The notes under the pieces are model-generated. The model did no database searches, was not told the DNA's origin, and was given only the letters and a program-made list of their open reading frames with translations. Below are positions 1 through 6,923 of a DNA stretch of 8,278 nt, piece by piece. The position numbers and the translations under genes were made by a program. Positions within the stretch are counted from its first letter, which is position 1. Each line of letters begins with the position of its first letter. The DNA comes from Gammaproteobacteria bacterium (GTDB lineage: Bacteria; Pseudomonadota; Gammaproteobacteria; SZUA-229): positions 1-8,278 of the forward strand of contig JACPVK010000391.1 of the NCBI GenBank assembly GCA_016191795.1, written 5' to 3'.

Positions 1-118
1 GACAACCGGAAGTGACGAACCTTAAACAACTGGTCGCTATTTCATTGATTTATGATTACAAATAAGTTACATACCAGACATAAGATATTGTTATAGCTAA
101 CATTGAGTATCGGGCCAC

Positions 119-1138
119 ATGAGTTCCGCAAAAGACAAAAGAAGCAGCGACAGCACTATGAAAAAGGATCGTCCCGCCCGAGCCATCACGGCCAGCAAGG
201 ATGTAGAAATCATTATTGTTGACGATATGCAGTTCAGCCGCGTGGTGGTACAGGCCGCCCTGAAAAAAGCCGGATTCATTAACATCCGCGTCGCTTCCAG
301 CGCCCTGCAGGCGCTGCGCATGATGGAAGAAAAACACGCCGATGTGGTACTGGCCGACTGGGTCATGCCGGAAATGGACGGCCTGCAGCTCACCGACACC
401 CTGCGCCAGCGGGATGAAGAACGCGGCGAATATACCGGTATTATCCTGTTCACCGCCCAGGAAGGCATAGAGCCGCTGGTTGAAGCCTTCAACCGCGGTG
501 TAGACGACTACATTTGTAAACCGCCCAATCCACACGAGCTGGCAGCCCGCGTTAACGCCGCGGCGCGTATCGCCTCTTTACAAAACGATTTACTCGAAAC
601 CTCCAAGCAGCTCGAAGAAACCATACGCCACCTGGAAGACATGGCTCTCACCGACCCTCTCACCGGTGCCGGTAATCGCCGTTTGCTCAGCCGTCAGCTG
701 GAACAACACCTGCTGGACGCCACCTCACGGCGTGGCGGGGTGTGTTTTGTAATGCTCGATATCGATCACTTCAAAAAAATCAACGACACTTATGGCCATG
801 ACGTTGGTGATGAAATTCTGGTTGGCCTTACCCGCCGCATTCGCCGCACCGTACGTCCCACCGATCTGGTAGCGCGCATGGGCGGTGAAGAATTCGGCAT
901 CATCATGCATTACACCAACCCCGAGAATTATAAATCCACGTCGCTTGATCGCCTGCTCTCCAGCATCAACTCCCGGCCGTTCAAAACCGCAGCAGGTGAA
1001 TTGAGCATCACCACCTCAATTGGTGTTTGTTTCTACAGCGGCGAAGGTCAGCAGCCCTCCGTGCAAAACCTCATCAAATGCGCCGACGAAAAGCTGTATC
1101 AGGCCAAGGCCAATGGCCGTAATCAAATAGTGTTTTGA
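119..1138 (+). CDS. Response-regulator diguanylate cyclase (REC-GGDEF)
   Basis: Predicted to make cyclic di-GMP from two GTP in the cytoplasm under control of a phosphorelay, as in PleD and WspR-type proteins. Length is 339 aa. An N-terminal receiver domain (about residues 29-148) has the acidic pair D35/D36, phosphoacceptor D80 in LADWVMPEMDG, T112 and K134 followed by proline. A helical, probably coiled-coil linker (about 150-176) joins it to a GGDEF domain (about 177-339) opening with DPLTG. The catalytic signature is GGEEF at 255-259, an active variant, with D214 and D216 in the metal-binding LDID stretch. RPTD (246-249) sits exactly five residues before it and fits the inhibitory I-site, so product feedback is expected. 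No cognate histidine kinase is visible. The start is uncertain: neither ATG 119 nor the in-frame ATG at 158 has a strong ribosome binding site, and both leave the receiver domain whole. The specific input signal is unknown. Confidence 0.93.
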   Translation: MSSAKDKRSSDSTMKKDRPARAITASKDVEIIIVDDMQFSRVVVQAALKKAGFINIRVASSALQALRMMEEKHADVVLADWVMPEMDGLQLTDTLRQRDEERGEYTGIILFTAQEGIEPLVEAFNRGVDDYICKPPNPHELAARVNAAARIASLQNDLLETSKQLEETIRHLEDMALTDPLTGAGNRRLLSRQLEQHLLDATSRRGGVCFVMLDIDHFKKINDTYGHDVGDEILVGLTRRIRRTVRPTDLVARMGGEEFGIIMHYTNPENYKSTSLDRLLSSINSRPFKTAAGELSITTSIGVCFYSGEGQQPSVQNLIKCADEKLYQAKANGRNQIVF

Positions 1139-1142
1139 AACA

Positions 1143-1192
1143 CCCACAAAAAAGCCCGCCCGGTTGTGATACCGGGCGGGCTTTTTTGTGGG
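1143..1192. terminator. Bidirectional intrinsic terminator between convergent genes
   Basis: Two perfectly complementary 22-base arms (1143-1164 and 1171-1192) flank a 6-base loop (TGTGAT). The inner part of the stem is GC-rich (GCCCGCCCGGT). The outer part carries six A on the left arm and six T on the right arm, so the RNA from either strand ends in a U-run. It lies between the stop codons of the plus-strand diguanylate cyclase and the minus-strand glutaredoxin, 4 and 9 bases away, and should end both transcripts. Confidence 0.93.
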
Positions 1193-1201
1193 CGGTATGG
1201 C

Positions 1202-1519
1202 TTATTTGGCCAGTGCCGCCTCGATCATTTTCTGCAATTCACCCTTCTGCATCAGCTCCAGCGTGATATCACAACCGCCTACCAGCTCACCGTCGATATA
1301 CACCTGCGGGAATGTCGGCCAATCGGCATAACGCGGCAGATTCTGGAAGATTTCCGGATCGGCCAGCACATTGCAATAGCCAAACTCGTGGCCACATTGC
1401 ATTAAAGCCTGTGCGGTTCGGCTGGAAAAGCCACACTGCGGAAACTGCGGGGTGCCCTTCATGAAAAGGAATACTTTATGAGACTTGACGGCCTCATCTA
1501 TACGCTGCATGACATCCAT
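1202..1519 (-). CDS. grxD: Monothiol glutaredoxin, Grx4 family
   Basis: Small cytoplasmic CGFS-type glutaredoxin of 105 aa, the usual single-domain length. Members of this family bind a glutathione-ligated [2Fe-2S] cluster, often with BolA partners, and deliver Fe-S clusters rather than acting as general thiol reductants. Visible hallmarks are K21 in FMKGTP, the single active-site cysteine in CGFS (29-32), WPTFPQVY (67-74) with the cis-proline, and GGCDI (81-85) of the glutathione site. The ATG at 1519 is preceded by GAGGT (plus-strand 1526-1530) at good spacing, which fixes the start. It lies downstream of the amidotransferase gene on the same strand, but the 135-base gap contains a promoter candidate, so it may be transcribed alone. 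No bolA-like gene is in the window. Confidence 0.95.
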   Translation of the reverse strand: MDVMQRIDEAVKSHKVFLFMKGTPQFPQCGFSSRTAQALMQCGHEFGYCNVLADPEIFQNLPRYADWPTFPQVYIDGELVGGCDITLELMQKGELQKMIEAALAK

Positions 1520-1555
1520 AGGATTACCTCTTGATATGAAATTCGGTGTTGTGCC

Positions 1556-1584
1556 TATATATGGACAAAGTCTAATACTTTCAA
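1556..1584 (-). promoter_or_regulatory. Candidate sigma-70 promoter for grxD
   Basis: Read on the minus strand, TTGAAA (1584-1579) is separated by 17 bases from TATATA (1561-1556). That is five of six matches at -35 and a weaker -10. It would start RNA around 1549, giving a leader of about 30 bases before the glutaredoxin start codon. The position and ideal spacing make it plausible; it is a pattern match only. Confidence 0.5.
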
Positions 1585-1654
1585 GAGCGCCAAATCACCT
1601 GCTAACGACGAGGTTGTTAATCAATTAGTCGTTATCGTCCGAAAGTTTATCCTG

Positions 1655-3433
1655 TTAATTATCCACATGCCGTTGCAACCACATCTCCAGCAAGGCCAGA
1701 TGCCACAACTTACTACCCTGCAACCGGGTGTGATACTTCTCCGGCTCTGCCAGTAATTTTTCGACATAGGCATGTTGAAACAGGCCGCGTTGACGCGCCG
1801 TGTCGTTCAGCAGGGCATCCCGCATAAACTGCAAAAACTCGCCACGCACAAATTTTAATGCCGGTACCGGGAAATAACCTTTGGGCCGATCAATCACCGC
1901 ATCCGGTAGCAGTCCGCGGGCAATTTTTTTCAACACATATTTTCCACCATCACGCAGCTTTAGCTCAGGCAGCATGCTCGCCGCCAGCTCCACCAGTTGA
2001 TGATCCAGAAACGGTACCCGCGCTTCCAGACCCCAGGCCATGGTCATATTATCGACGCGTTTTACCGGGTCGTCGACAACCAGTGTCGTGACATCCATGC
2101 GCAATACCCTGTCAATATATTCATCAGCATCGGGCTCATGCAGCAACTCTTTCACTGTATTCGATGAATAATCCTTGCCATGAAAACGCGCCGCAACGGT
2201 TTGTAAATACTCATCATGATCACGATCAAAATAACGACTGGAAAAACGCGTTACATCGTCTTCGTTAGTCGCCGCATGCATTGGTGGAAACCAGAAATAC
2301 CCGGCGAACACTTCATCGGCACCCTGGCCGCTTTGCACAACCTTGATATGTTTCGAAACCTGCTCGGACAACATATAAAACGCAACCGTATCCTGCCCCA
2401 CCATCGGCTCGGCCATATTGCTGATGGCGGCGGGCAAGTAAGAAATGACTTTATCGTTGCGAATAAAGAATTTGTGGTGTTGCGTGCCGAAACGCTCCAC
2501 CACCGGATCGGAATACTCAAACTCACTGCCTTTCTCTTCCGGCTGATCTTCAAAACCCACGGTAAAAGTTTGCAAATTACCCACACCGGCTTCGTGTAAC
2601 AAACCCACCAGCAAACTGGAATCCAGACCGCCCGACAACAACACTCCCACCGGCACATCGGCAACGGTTTTGTGGGTTTCAACCGCGGCTTTCAAACTTT
2701 GGTGGATAGCGTCTATCCATTCCTGTTCACTGCGTTTTTCTTTTGGTCGCGTCGCATTTAAATTCCAGTAACGTTGTTCGTGGTAACTGCCATCCGTTTT
2801 GAAATGCAGTGTATGCGCCGGGCGCATTTTTTTTACGCCATTTAAAATGGTATGCGGTGCAGGAATAACAGCATGCAGAGTGAGCTGATGATGCAAACCG
2901 ACTGTACTGATGGAAGTGTCGATATCATGGGTTGCCAGCAGAGCCTGCACATTGGAGGCAAATAACAAACGATTGTTATCGAGGCTGTAGTACAGCGGTT
3001 TTATACCCATGCGGTCGCGCGCCATGAACAATTGCTGCTTGCGCATATCCCACACTACAAACGCAAACATGCCGTGCAACTTTTCCACACAGGCCGCACC
3101 CCACTCGGCATAGGCTTTCAAAATGACTTCGGTATCGCCGGTGGAAAAAAAATGATAACCCTTGTCCTGCAGTTGCACCCGCAACGCCGGATAATTGTAT
3201 ATGGTGCCATTAAATACCAGCGCCAGCTGTAAATCCTGATCCACCATCGGCTGGTTGGCGTGCGCCGATAAATCGATAATCGACAGGCGACGATGTCCCA
3301 GGGCCACCGGACCATCGGAGAAACTGCCACCATGATCCGGTCCACGACGCTCCAGCCTCGTCATCATGCGCTGCGTGAGAGCCAGCTCCGGCGCTGTGCC
3401 ATCAAAACGTAATTCACCACATATGCCGCACAT
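1655..3433 (-). CDS. Asparagine-synthetase-like amidotransferase, N-acetylglutaminylglutamine amide (NAGGN) type
   Basis: Predicted glutamine-dependent amidotransferase of 592 aa. The N-terminal class II glutaminase domain (about 1-200) begins with catalytic Cys2 in MCGICGE and has RRGPDHGG (29-36), GHRRLSIIDL and FNGTIYNY (74-81). The C-terminal synthetase domain has the PP-loop SGGLDSS (267-273), SGQGADE (368-374) and DDPVKRVDNMTMAWGLEAR (454-472). Several stretches (IKVVQSGQGADEVFAGY, the DDPVKRVDN block, AVIPAPHTIL) match what I recall of the subfamily that amidates the dipeptide N-acetylglutaminylglutamine to make the osmoprotectant NAGGN, rather than E. coli AsnB. The usual partners (a GNAT/ATP-grasp dipeptide synthetase and a peptidase) are not adjacent. 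A free-asparagine synthetase or another amidotransferase role remains possible. The start at 3433 is forced by the need for Cys2 after Met removal; upstream is only a modest GGGA at about 7 bases. Confidence 0.87.
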   Translation of the reverse strand: MCGICGELRFDGTAPELALTQRMMTRLERRGPDHGGSFSDGPVALGHRRLSIIDLSAHANQPMVDQDLQLALVFNGTIYNYPALRVQLQDKGYHFFSTGDTEVILKAYAEWGAACVEKLHGMFAFVVWDMRKQQLFMARDRMGIKPLYYSLDNNRLLFASNVQALLATHDIDTSISTVGLHHQLTLHAVIPAPHTILNGVKKMRPAHTLHFKTDGSYHEQRYWNLNATRPKEKRSEQEWIDAIHQSLKAAVETHKTVADVPVGVLLSGGLDSSLLVGLLHEAGVGNLQTFTVGFEDQPEEKGSEFEYSDPVVERFGTQHHKFFIRNDKVISYLPAAISNMAEPMVGQDTVAFYMLSEQVSKHIKVVQSGQGADEVFAGYFWFPPMHAATNEDDVTRFSSRYFDRDHDEYLQTVAARFHGKDYSSNTVKELLHEPDADEYIDRVLRMDVTTLVVDDPVKRVDNMTMAWGLEARVPFLDHQLVELAASMLPELKLRDGGKYVLKKIARGLLPDAVIDRPKGYFPVPALKFVRGEFLQFMRDALLNDTARQRGLFQHAYVEKLLAEPEKYHTRLQGSKLWHLALLEMWLQRHVDN

Positions 3434-3637
3434 AGTTATTCCCGGGCGTGTATTTAGAAAATTTTCTCTTGAATAATGATAACGTTAAACAGGCACTGAC
3501 CATGAGCAAATAAAAAACAACCAATCCGGCCATAACTGCCGCCATGTTTTACACAACTACACTACGACGGCGATGCGATGTTCACGAAAAATCCGGCAAG
3601 GACAAACGTCTCCACGCCAAAATCAATCTGCAACGAA

Positions 3638-3686
3638 GTGGCCTGTTCAAATTGTTCTCAGATAAAAAATATTTTGAACAGGCCAC
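3638..3686. repeat. Perfect 14-bp inverted repeat with AT-rich loop
   Basis: GTGGCCTGTTCAAA at 3638-3651 is exactly repeated in reverse complement at 3673-3686 (TTTGAACAGGCCAC), around a 21-base loop containing a run of six A. There is no T-tract after the right arm, so it is not a standard plus-strand terminator, and the region after the left arm on the minus strand also lacks one. It could be an RNA stem-loop, a protein-binding site or the trace of a small palindromic element. Function is unknown. Confidence 0.8.
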
Positions 3687-3892
3687 CACCTGACGTCTGG
3701 ACAGTTTGCCCTGGCCTCGATAATCACACCCCGAACCACATCAACAATACCGGTCATAACAGCCATGCGCTACGAAGCCGGGCATTCAATCCCGGAGGCG
3801 ACCGAAGGACATGCTGACCAATTTATTGAGTCTTTATCATACCGACCACACTGAGAAACAGTCTTTTCTACTGTTACCCCACCATTACTGGC

Positions 3893-3921
3893 TTGATAAA
3901 AAATCGCCGCTGCCCTATCTT
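3893..3921 (+). promoter_or_regulatory. Candidate sigma-70 promoter for the PuuD-like gene
   Basis: TTGATA (3893-3898) and TATCTT (3916-3921) are 17 bases apart, with five of six and four of six consensus matches. RNA would start near 3928, leaving a leader of about 50 bases that includes AGGA (3968-3971) seven bases before the ATG at 3979. Pattern match only. Confidence 0.5.
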
Positions 3922-3978
3922 AATGCCCGACTAAAACAATCAACTATATGAACAACCCCTAACCCTCAGGAAATCACC

Positions 3979-4590
3979 ATGAATCCATTGAAATCCATTC
4001 CGGGCACCATTGTCTCGGGTTTTGTACTGGCCATTATTATCATGTTTTTGCTCGGCACCACCGGCACCGTTAACCCATGGGCGTTCTGGGTGTGGATACA
4101 TGTACTGGTCGGCATTACCTGGATAGGCCTGCTGTATTACTTCAACTTCGTACAGGTGCCCGGCGTTGGCAAGGCACTGGCTGAAAAAGACAGCGGCGGC
4201 CCTGGCCCGGCTGCTATCAACAAATATATCGCTCCCAATGCATTGCTCTGGTTCCGCTGGGCTGCTGTGGCCACCTGGCTCACTGGCGCACTGGCACTGG
4301 AAGCCATGCACACAGCTGACGGTTCCGGCTTTGTTGCCGCCTTCACTCTGGGAGAAGGCTATCAGGTGATAGGTGTTGGCGCCTGGCTGGGCACTATCAT
4401 GCTGCTCAATGTCTGGGGCCTGATCTGGCCTAACCAGAAAAAAATTCTGGGTCTGGATGGCAAGACACACGCACCTGAAGCCATCGCCAAAGCCAAAGTT
4501 GTGGCATTGATGGCATCACGCACCAATGCATTGTTGTCCATCCCCATGCTGCTTTGCATGACAGGCCATATGCATGGCCTGCCGTTCTAG
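3979..4590 (+). CDS. PuuD/urate-oxidase N-terminal-family membrane protein, short form
   Basis: Integral inner-membrane protein of 203 aa with about four to five hydrophobic segments (roughly 11-26, 34-57, 88-107, 128-150 and 183-197). The pattern WFRWAAVATWLTG (91-103), an NVWGLIWPNQKK segment (144-155) and SRTNALLSIPM (180-190) followed by a histidine-rich tail fit my recollection of the Urate_ox_N (PuuD) family. Full-length PuuD, a urate hydroxylase, is longer and carries a C-terminal cytochrome c domain; this protein ends at HMHGLPF with no CxxCH motif. Histidines 41, 111, 197 and 199 are candidate heme or metal ligands. No purine-catabolism gene lies nearby, so urate oxidation should not be assumed; the family call is moderate and the function unknown. 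ATG 3979 has AGGA at good spacing, and a promoter and a following hairpin bracket it as a single-gene unit. Confidence 0.72.
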   Translation: MNPLKSIPGTIVSGFVLAIIIMFLLGTTGTVNPWAFWVWIHVLVGITWIGLLYYFNFVQVPGVGKALAEKDSGGPGPAAINKYIAPNALLWFRWAAVATWLTGALALEAMHTADGSGFVAAFTLGEGYQVIGVGAWLGTIMLLNVWGLIWPNQKKILGLDGKTHAPEAIAKAKVVALMASRTNALLSIPMLLCMTGHMHGLPF

Positions 4591-4626
4591 TACGGCTATA
4601 GATAACGCGTAATATCGATACAAAAC

Positions 4627-4669
4627 TGCGGCGGGTTCATGATCACTCATGACCCGCCGCAACTATTTT
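4627..4669 (+). terminator. Probable terminator after the PuuD-like gene
   Basis: A long stem pairs TGCGGCGGGT (4627-4636) with ACCCGCCGCA (4652-4661). After a one-base bulge (T4637), CATGA pairs with TCATG, giving 15 pairs and a TCAC loop. The following U-tract is poor (AACTATTTT, T-run at 4666-4669), so termination may be partial, or the stem may mainly protect the mRNA 3' end. It begins 37 bases after the stop codon. Confidence 0.6.
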
Positions 4670-4677
4670 CAGTGTCA

Positions 4678-4705
4678 TTGAAATTCCGGGACTGCCCGGT
4701 ATAAT
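4678..4705 (+). promoter_or_regulatory. Strong sigma-70 promoter candidate for argD-argF
   Basis: TTGAAA (4678-4683) and a perfect TATAAT (4700-4705) are separated by 16 bases. The spacer contains a small dyad, CCGGG-ACTG-CCCGG (4686-4699), directly abutting the -10 box. Transcription would start near 4711, about 98 bases before the argD ATG and immediately before a terminator-like hairpin. It is the closest match to consensus that I noticed in the window. Confidence 0.65.
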
Positions 4706-4713
4706 GACGGTCC

Positions 4714-4740
4714 ACGGCAGCTTGGGCTGCCGTTTTCAGT
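4714..4740 (+). terminator. Terminator-like hairpin in the argD leader
   Basis: ACGGCAGC (4714-4721) and GCTGCCGT (4726-4733) form a perfect 8-bp stem with a TTGG loop, followed by a T-run (4733-4736), CAG and a further TTTT (4740-4743). This is the form of an intrinsic terminator on the plus strand. It could be a backup terminator for the PuuD-like gene. Because the preceding promoter would start RNA only a few bases upstream, it could instead be a 5' stem-loop or early attenuator of argD, or a DNA dyad bound by a repressor. No antiterminator pairing was found. Confidence 0.55.
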
Positions 4741-4808
4741 TTTGGCGATTAGTTTTTTTAGCGACAGATTTTTCAACGCCCCGATTTTGTGTAGCAGGTT
4801 ATTAAAAG

Positions 4809-5987
4809 ATGAGTACTGAACACTTGATGACGACCTATAACCCGTTGGCCGTCTGCTTCACGCATGGTGAAGGCGCTGTGCTGCATGACGATCATGGCAA
4901 AACCTATCTGGATGCCTTGTCTGGTATAGCCGTCTGTGGCCTGGGCCATGCGCATCCTGCCATTACCCGCGCCATCACCGAGCAGGCCGGTAAACTCATA
5001 CACTCTTCGAATTTATATTGTGTTAAACGTCAGCAGGAGCTGGCCGACAAACTGGCGCGTATTTCCGGTATGGACCGCGTGTTTTTCTCCAACTCCGGCG
5101 CTGAAGCCAATGAAGCCGCCATCAAACTGGCGCGGCTGTATGGTCACCACAACAAGGTCGACAACCCGGCCATTATCGTTTTTGAAGGCAGCTTTCATGG
5201 CCGCACACTGGCTACCTTAACGGCCACCGGCAACCGCAAGATTCAGGCTGGTTTTGAGCCATTGGTACAGGGCTTTATCCGTGCACCTTATAACGACATG
5301 GAAGCCTTGCGCACCATCGCCAAAAACAGTCCCAATGTCGTTGCCGTGCTGATTGAACCAGCCCAGGGCGAAGGCGGCATTAACCTGCTCGACCCGGATT
5401 TTCTGCCCCAATTACGCGAGCTGTGTGATCAGCACAACTGGCTGCTGATGCTCGATGAAATCCAGACTGGCATGGGCCGTACCGGCCAGTGGTTTGCATT
5501 TCAGCACAGCAACATACATCCCGATGTCATGACGCTGGCCAAAGGCCTGGGCAACGGTTTTCCCATTGGTGCCTGCCTCGCCAGAGGCAAGGCAGCCGAC
5601 GTTTTCAAACCCGGCAACCATGGCTCCACATTCGGCGTCAATCCACTGGCCTGTGCGGCTGCCAGTGCGGTGATCGATACCATCGAATCACAAAAACTGG
5701 TGGCACGTGCCGCCAGCCTGGGCGACAAACTGTTCAACGGTTTTAAAGAACAGCTTGCCGATGTCACGGGCGTCAAGGCGATTCGAGGTTTTGGCCTGAT
5801 GATTGGTATAGAACTCGAGCGTGAGTGCACCGAACTTCCCAAACTGGCACTGGAACGCGGCCTGCTGATCAATGTCACCGCCGGCAAAGTAATTCGCCTG
5901 TTGCCACCATTGATCATCAGCGACGAGCAGGCCGCACGCATCGTCAACGACGTCAGTGCGCTGGTGAAATCTTTTCTCACATCCTGA
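4809..5987 (+). CDS. argD: Acetylornithine aminotransferase
   Basis: PLP-dependent class III aminotransferase of 392 aa, normal length for ArgD. It converts N-acetylglutamate semialdehyde to N-acetylornithine with glutamate as amino donor in cytoplasmic arginine synthesis; many ArgD proteins also serve as N-succinyl-diaminopimelate aminotransferase in lysine synthesis. Visible features are the phosphate-binding SGAEANEAAIK (96-106), FHGRT (129-133), E183 in IEPAQGEGG, D216 in LDEIQTGMGRTG (cofactor pyridine-nitrogen contact) and the Schiff-base lysine K245 in TLAKGLGNGFPIGA. The start at 4809 has only a weak AGG about ten bases upstream, but gives the family-typical N terminus. It is followed after 19 bases by argF, which separates it functionally from paralogues such as succinylornithine or GABA aminotransferase. 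No sequence clearly resembling an ArgR box was found in its leader. Confidence 0.95.
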   Translation: MSTEHLMTTYNPLAVCFTHGEGAVLHDDHGKTYLDALSGIAVCGLGHAHPAITRAITEQAGKLIHSSNLYCVKRQQELADKLARISGMDRVFFSNSGAEANEAAIKLARLYGHHNKVDNPAIIVFEGSFHGRTLATLTATGNRKIQAGFEPLVQGFIRAPYNDMEALRTIAKNSPNVVAVLIEPAQGEGGINLLDPDFLPQLRELCDQHNWLLMLDEIQTGMGRTGQWFAFQHSNIHPDVMTLAKGLGNGFPIGACLARGKAADVFKPGNHGSTFGVNPLACAAASAVIDTIESQKLVARAASLGDKLFNGFKEQLADVTGVKAIRGFGLMIGIELERECTELPKLALERGLLINVTAGKVIRLLPPLIISDEQAARIVNDVSALVKSFLTS

Positions 5988-6006
5988 TTTTCCCGTGGAG
6001 ACAAAC

Positions 6007-6915
6007 ATGGCGGTACGGCATTTTCTCAGCCTGATGGATTTAAACCCCGATGAGTTACGTCAGCTACTCAAACGAGCTGGCGAACTCAAGGCCATGTTAC
6101 GCGCCGGGCAGATACACGAACCGTTGAAGAACAAGGTTCTGGCCATGCTGTTCGAAAAATCATCCACACGTACCCGCGTTTCATTTGAAGCCGGCATGGC
6201 CCAGTTGGGCGGACACGCCATGTTTTTATCGCCACGCGACACCCAGCTTGGCAGAGGCGAACCCATAGAAGATACCGCACGTGTACTGTCGAGCATGGTC
6301 GATGTGATTATGGTGCGCACCTTCGAACATGAAAAAATCACCCGCCTGGCATCCCACTCGCGGGTACCGGTAATCAATGGCCTCACAGACTGGTTACATC
6401 CCTGCCAGCTGCTGGCTGACATGCAAACCTGGCTGGAACATCGCGGTGACATGCGTGGAAAAACGGCAGCCTGGATAGGCGATGGCAACAATATGTGCAA
6501 CTCCTACATTAATGCCGCACGCCAGCTGGACTTCAAACTGAATATTGCCTGCCCGGAAGGTTATGATCCCGATATCGAGCTGTTAAAACTTGCCGGCGAT
6601 CGTGTACGCATTGTGCGCGACCCTCGTGTAGCCTGCCGCGATGCTGATCTGGTGATAACGGACGTCTGGGCCAGTATGGGTCAGGAGGAAGAACAAAAAA
6701 TTCGCATGCAGGCATTTGCCAACTATCAGGTGAATGAATCCCTCATGTCATTGGCGAAAAAAAATGCCCTGTTCATGCATTGCCTGCCGGCACATCGCGG
6801 TGAAGAAGTGAGCGCCGATGTCATCGACGGCCCGCAGAGTGTGGTGTGGGATGAAGCGGAAAATCGTCTGCATGCACAAAAAGCACTGCTGGAATTTTTA
6901 CTGACACAGCGCTGA
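6007..6915 (+). CDS. argF: Ornithine carbamoyltransferase
   Basis: Transfers the carbamoyl group from carbamoyl phosphate to ornithine, making citrulline; a cytoplasmic, normally trimeric enzyme. At 302 aa it is normal length. Carbamoyl-phosphate site: FEKSSTRTR (49-57), R104 in VRTFEH, and HPCQ (131-134). Ornithine site: D219 and SMG (223-225), plus the HCLPAHRG loop (258-265) with its catalytic cysteine, the hallmark distinguishing it from aspartate carbamoyltransferase. ATG 6007 is chosen over an in-frame GTG at 5995 because GGAG (5997-6000) lies six bases before the ATG, and the GTG overlaps that site. It forms an operon with argD 19 bases upstream. It ends with an in-frame TGA-TAA pair (6913-6918), giving a double stop. 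Confidence 0.97.
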   Translation: MAVRHFLSLMDLNPDELRQLLKRAGELKAMLRAGQIHEPLKNKVLAMLFEKSSTRTRVSFEAGMAQLGGHAMFLSPRDTQLGRGEPIEDTARVLSSMVDVIMVRTFEHEKITRLASHSRVPVINGLTDWLHPCQLLADMQTWLEHRGDMRGKTAAWIGDGNNMCNSYINAARQLDFKLNIACPEGYDPDIELLKLAGDRVRIVRDPRVACRDADLVITDVWASMGQEEEQKIRMQAFANYQVNESLMSLAKKNALFMHCLPAHRGEEVSADVIDGPQSVVWDEAENRLHAQKALLEFLLTQR

Positions 6916-6923
6916 TAAGATAC

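Larger units (their letters stand above)
3434..3978. other. Gene-poor intergenic stretch
   Basis: About 545 bases separate the divergent amidotransferase and PuuD-like genes. Its left end must hold the leader and promoter of the amidotransferase, but no clear -35/-10 pair stands out there. The middle carries a perfect 14-bp inverted repeat (3638-3686). The right end holds a good promoter candidate for the PuuD-like gene. Short open frames exist (plus 3578-3817, plus 3811-3951, minus 3647-3766), but none has a convincing combination of start signal and recognisable protein family. A decayed gene remnant cannot be excluded. Confidence 0.6.

Noticed and set aside
1..118. Tail of an upstream gene (frame ending TAA at 63-65) and several partial -35/-10 pairs before the diguanylate cyclase
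   Set aside because: Only about 20 codons are visible and nothing is recognisable; the promoter-like matches (for example TTGATT at 45-50 with TACATA at 68-73) are poor and compete with one another.
1603..1634. TAACGAC / GTCGTTA inverted repeat between the amidotransferase and grxD
   Set aside because: Only 7 bp with an 18-base loop and no T-tract; too weak for a terminator or operator call.
3647..3766. 39-codon minus-strand frame starting MAVMTGIVDVVRG
   Set aside because: Looks protein-like at its start, but lacks a ribosome binding site, ends in the inverted repeat and overlaps other short open frames; not enough to call a gene.
3578..3817. 79-codon plus-strand open frame in the gene-poor stretch
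   Set aside because: No ribosome binding site, no recognisable domain, low-complexity composition, and it runs through both arms of the 14-bp inverted repeat.
3778..3818. Short CCGGG/CCCGG hairpin followed by ...GACCA, resembling a tRNA T-arm and CCA end
   Set aside because: The loop has 8 bases instead of 7 and no acceptor, D-arm or anticodon arm can be built upstream.
4751..4766. Minus-strand TGTCGC followed by an A-run in the argD leader, reminiscent of pseudomonad ArgR half-sites
   Set aside because: The conserved AA is not at the expected distance except through the trivial A-run, and there is no second half-site.
5995..6006. GTG at 5995 as the argF start
   Set aside because: It overlaps the GGAG that serves the ATG at 6007, and the extra four residues do not match the usual N terminus of the family.
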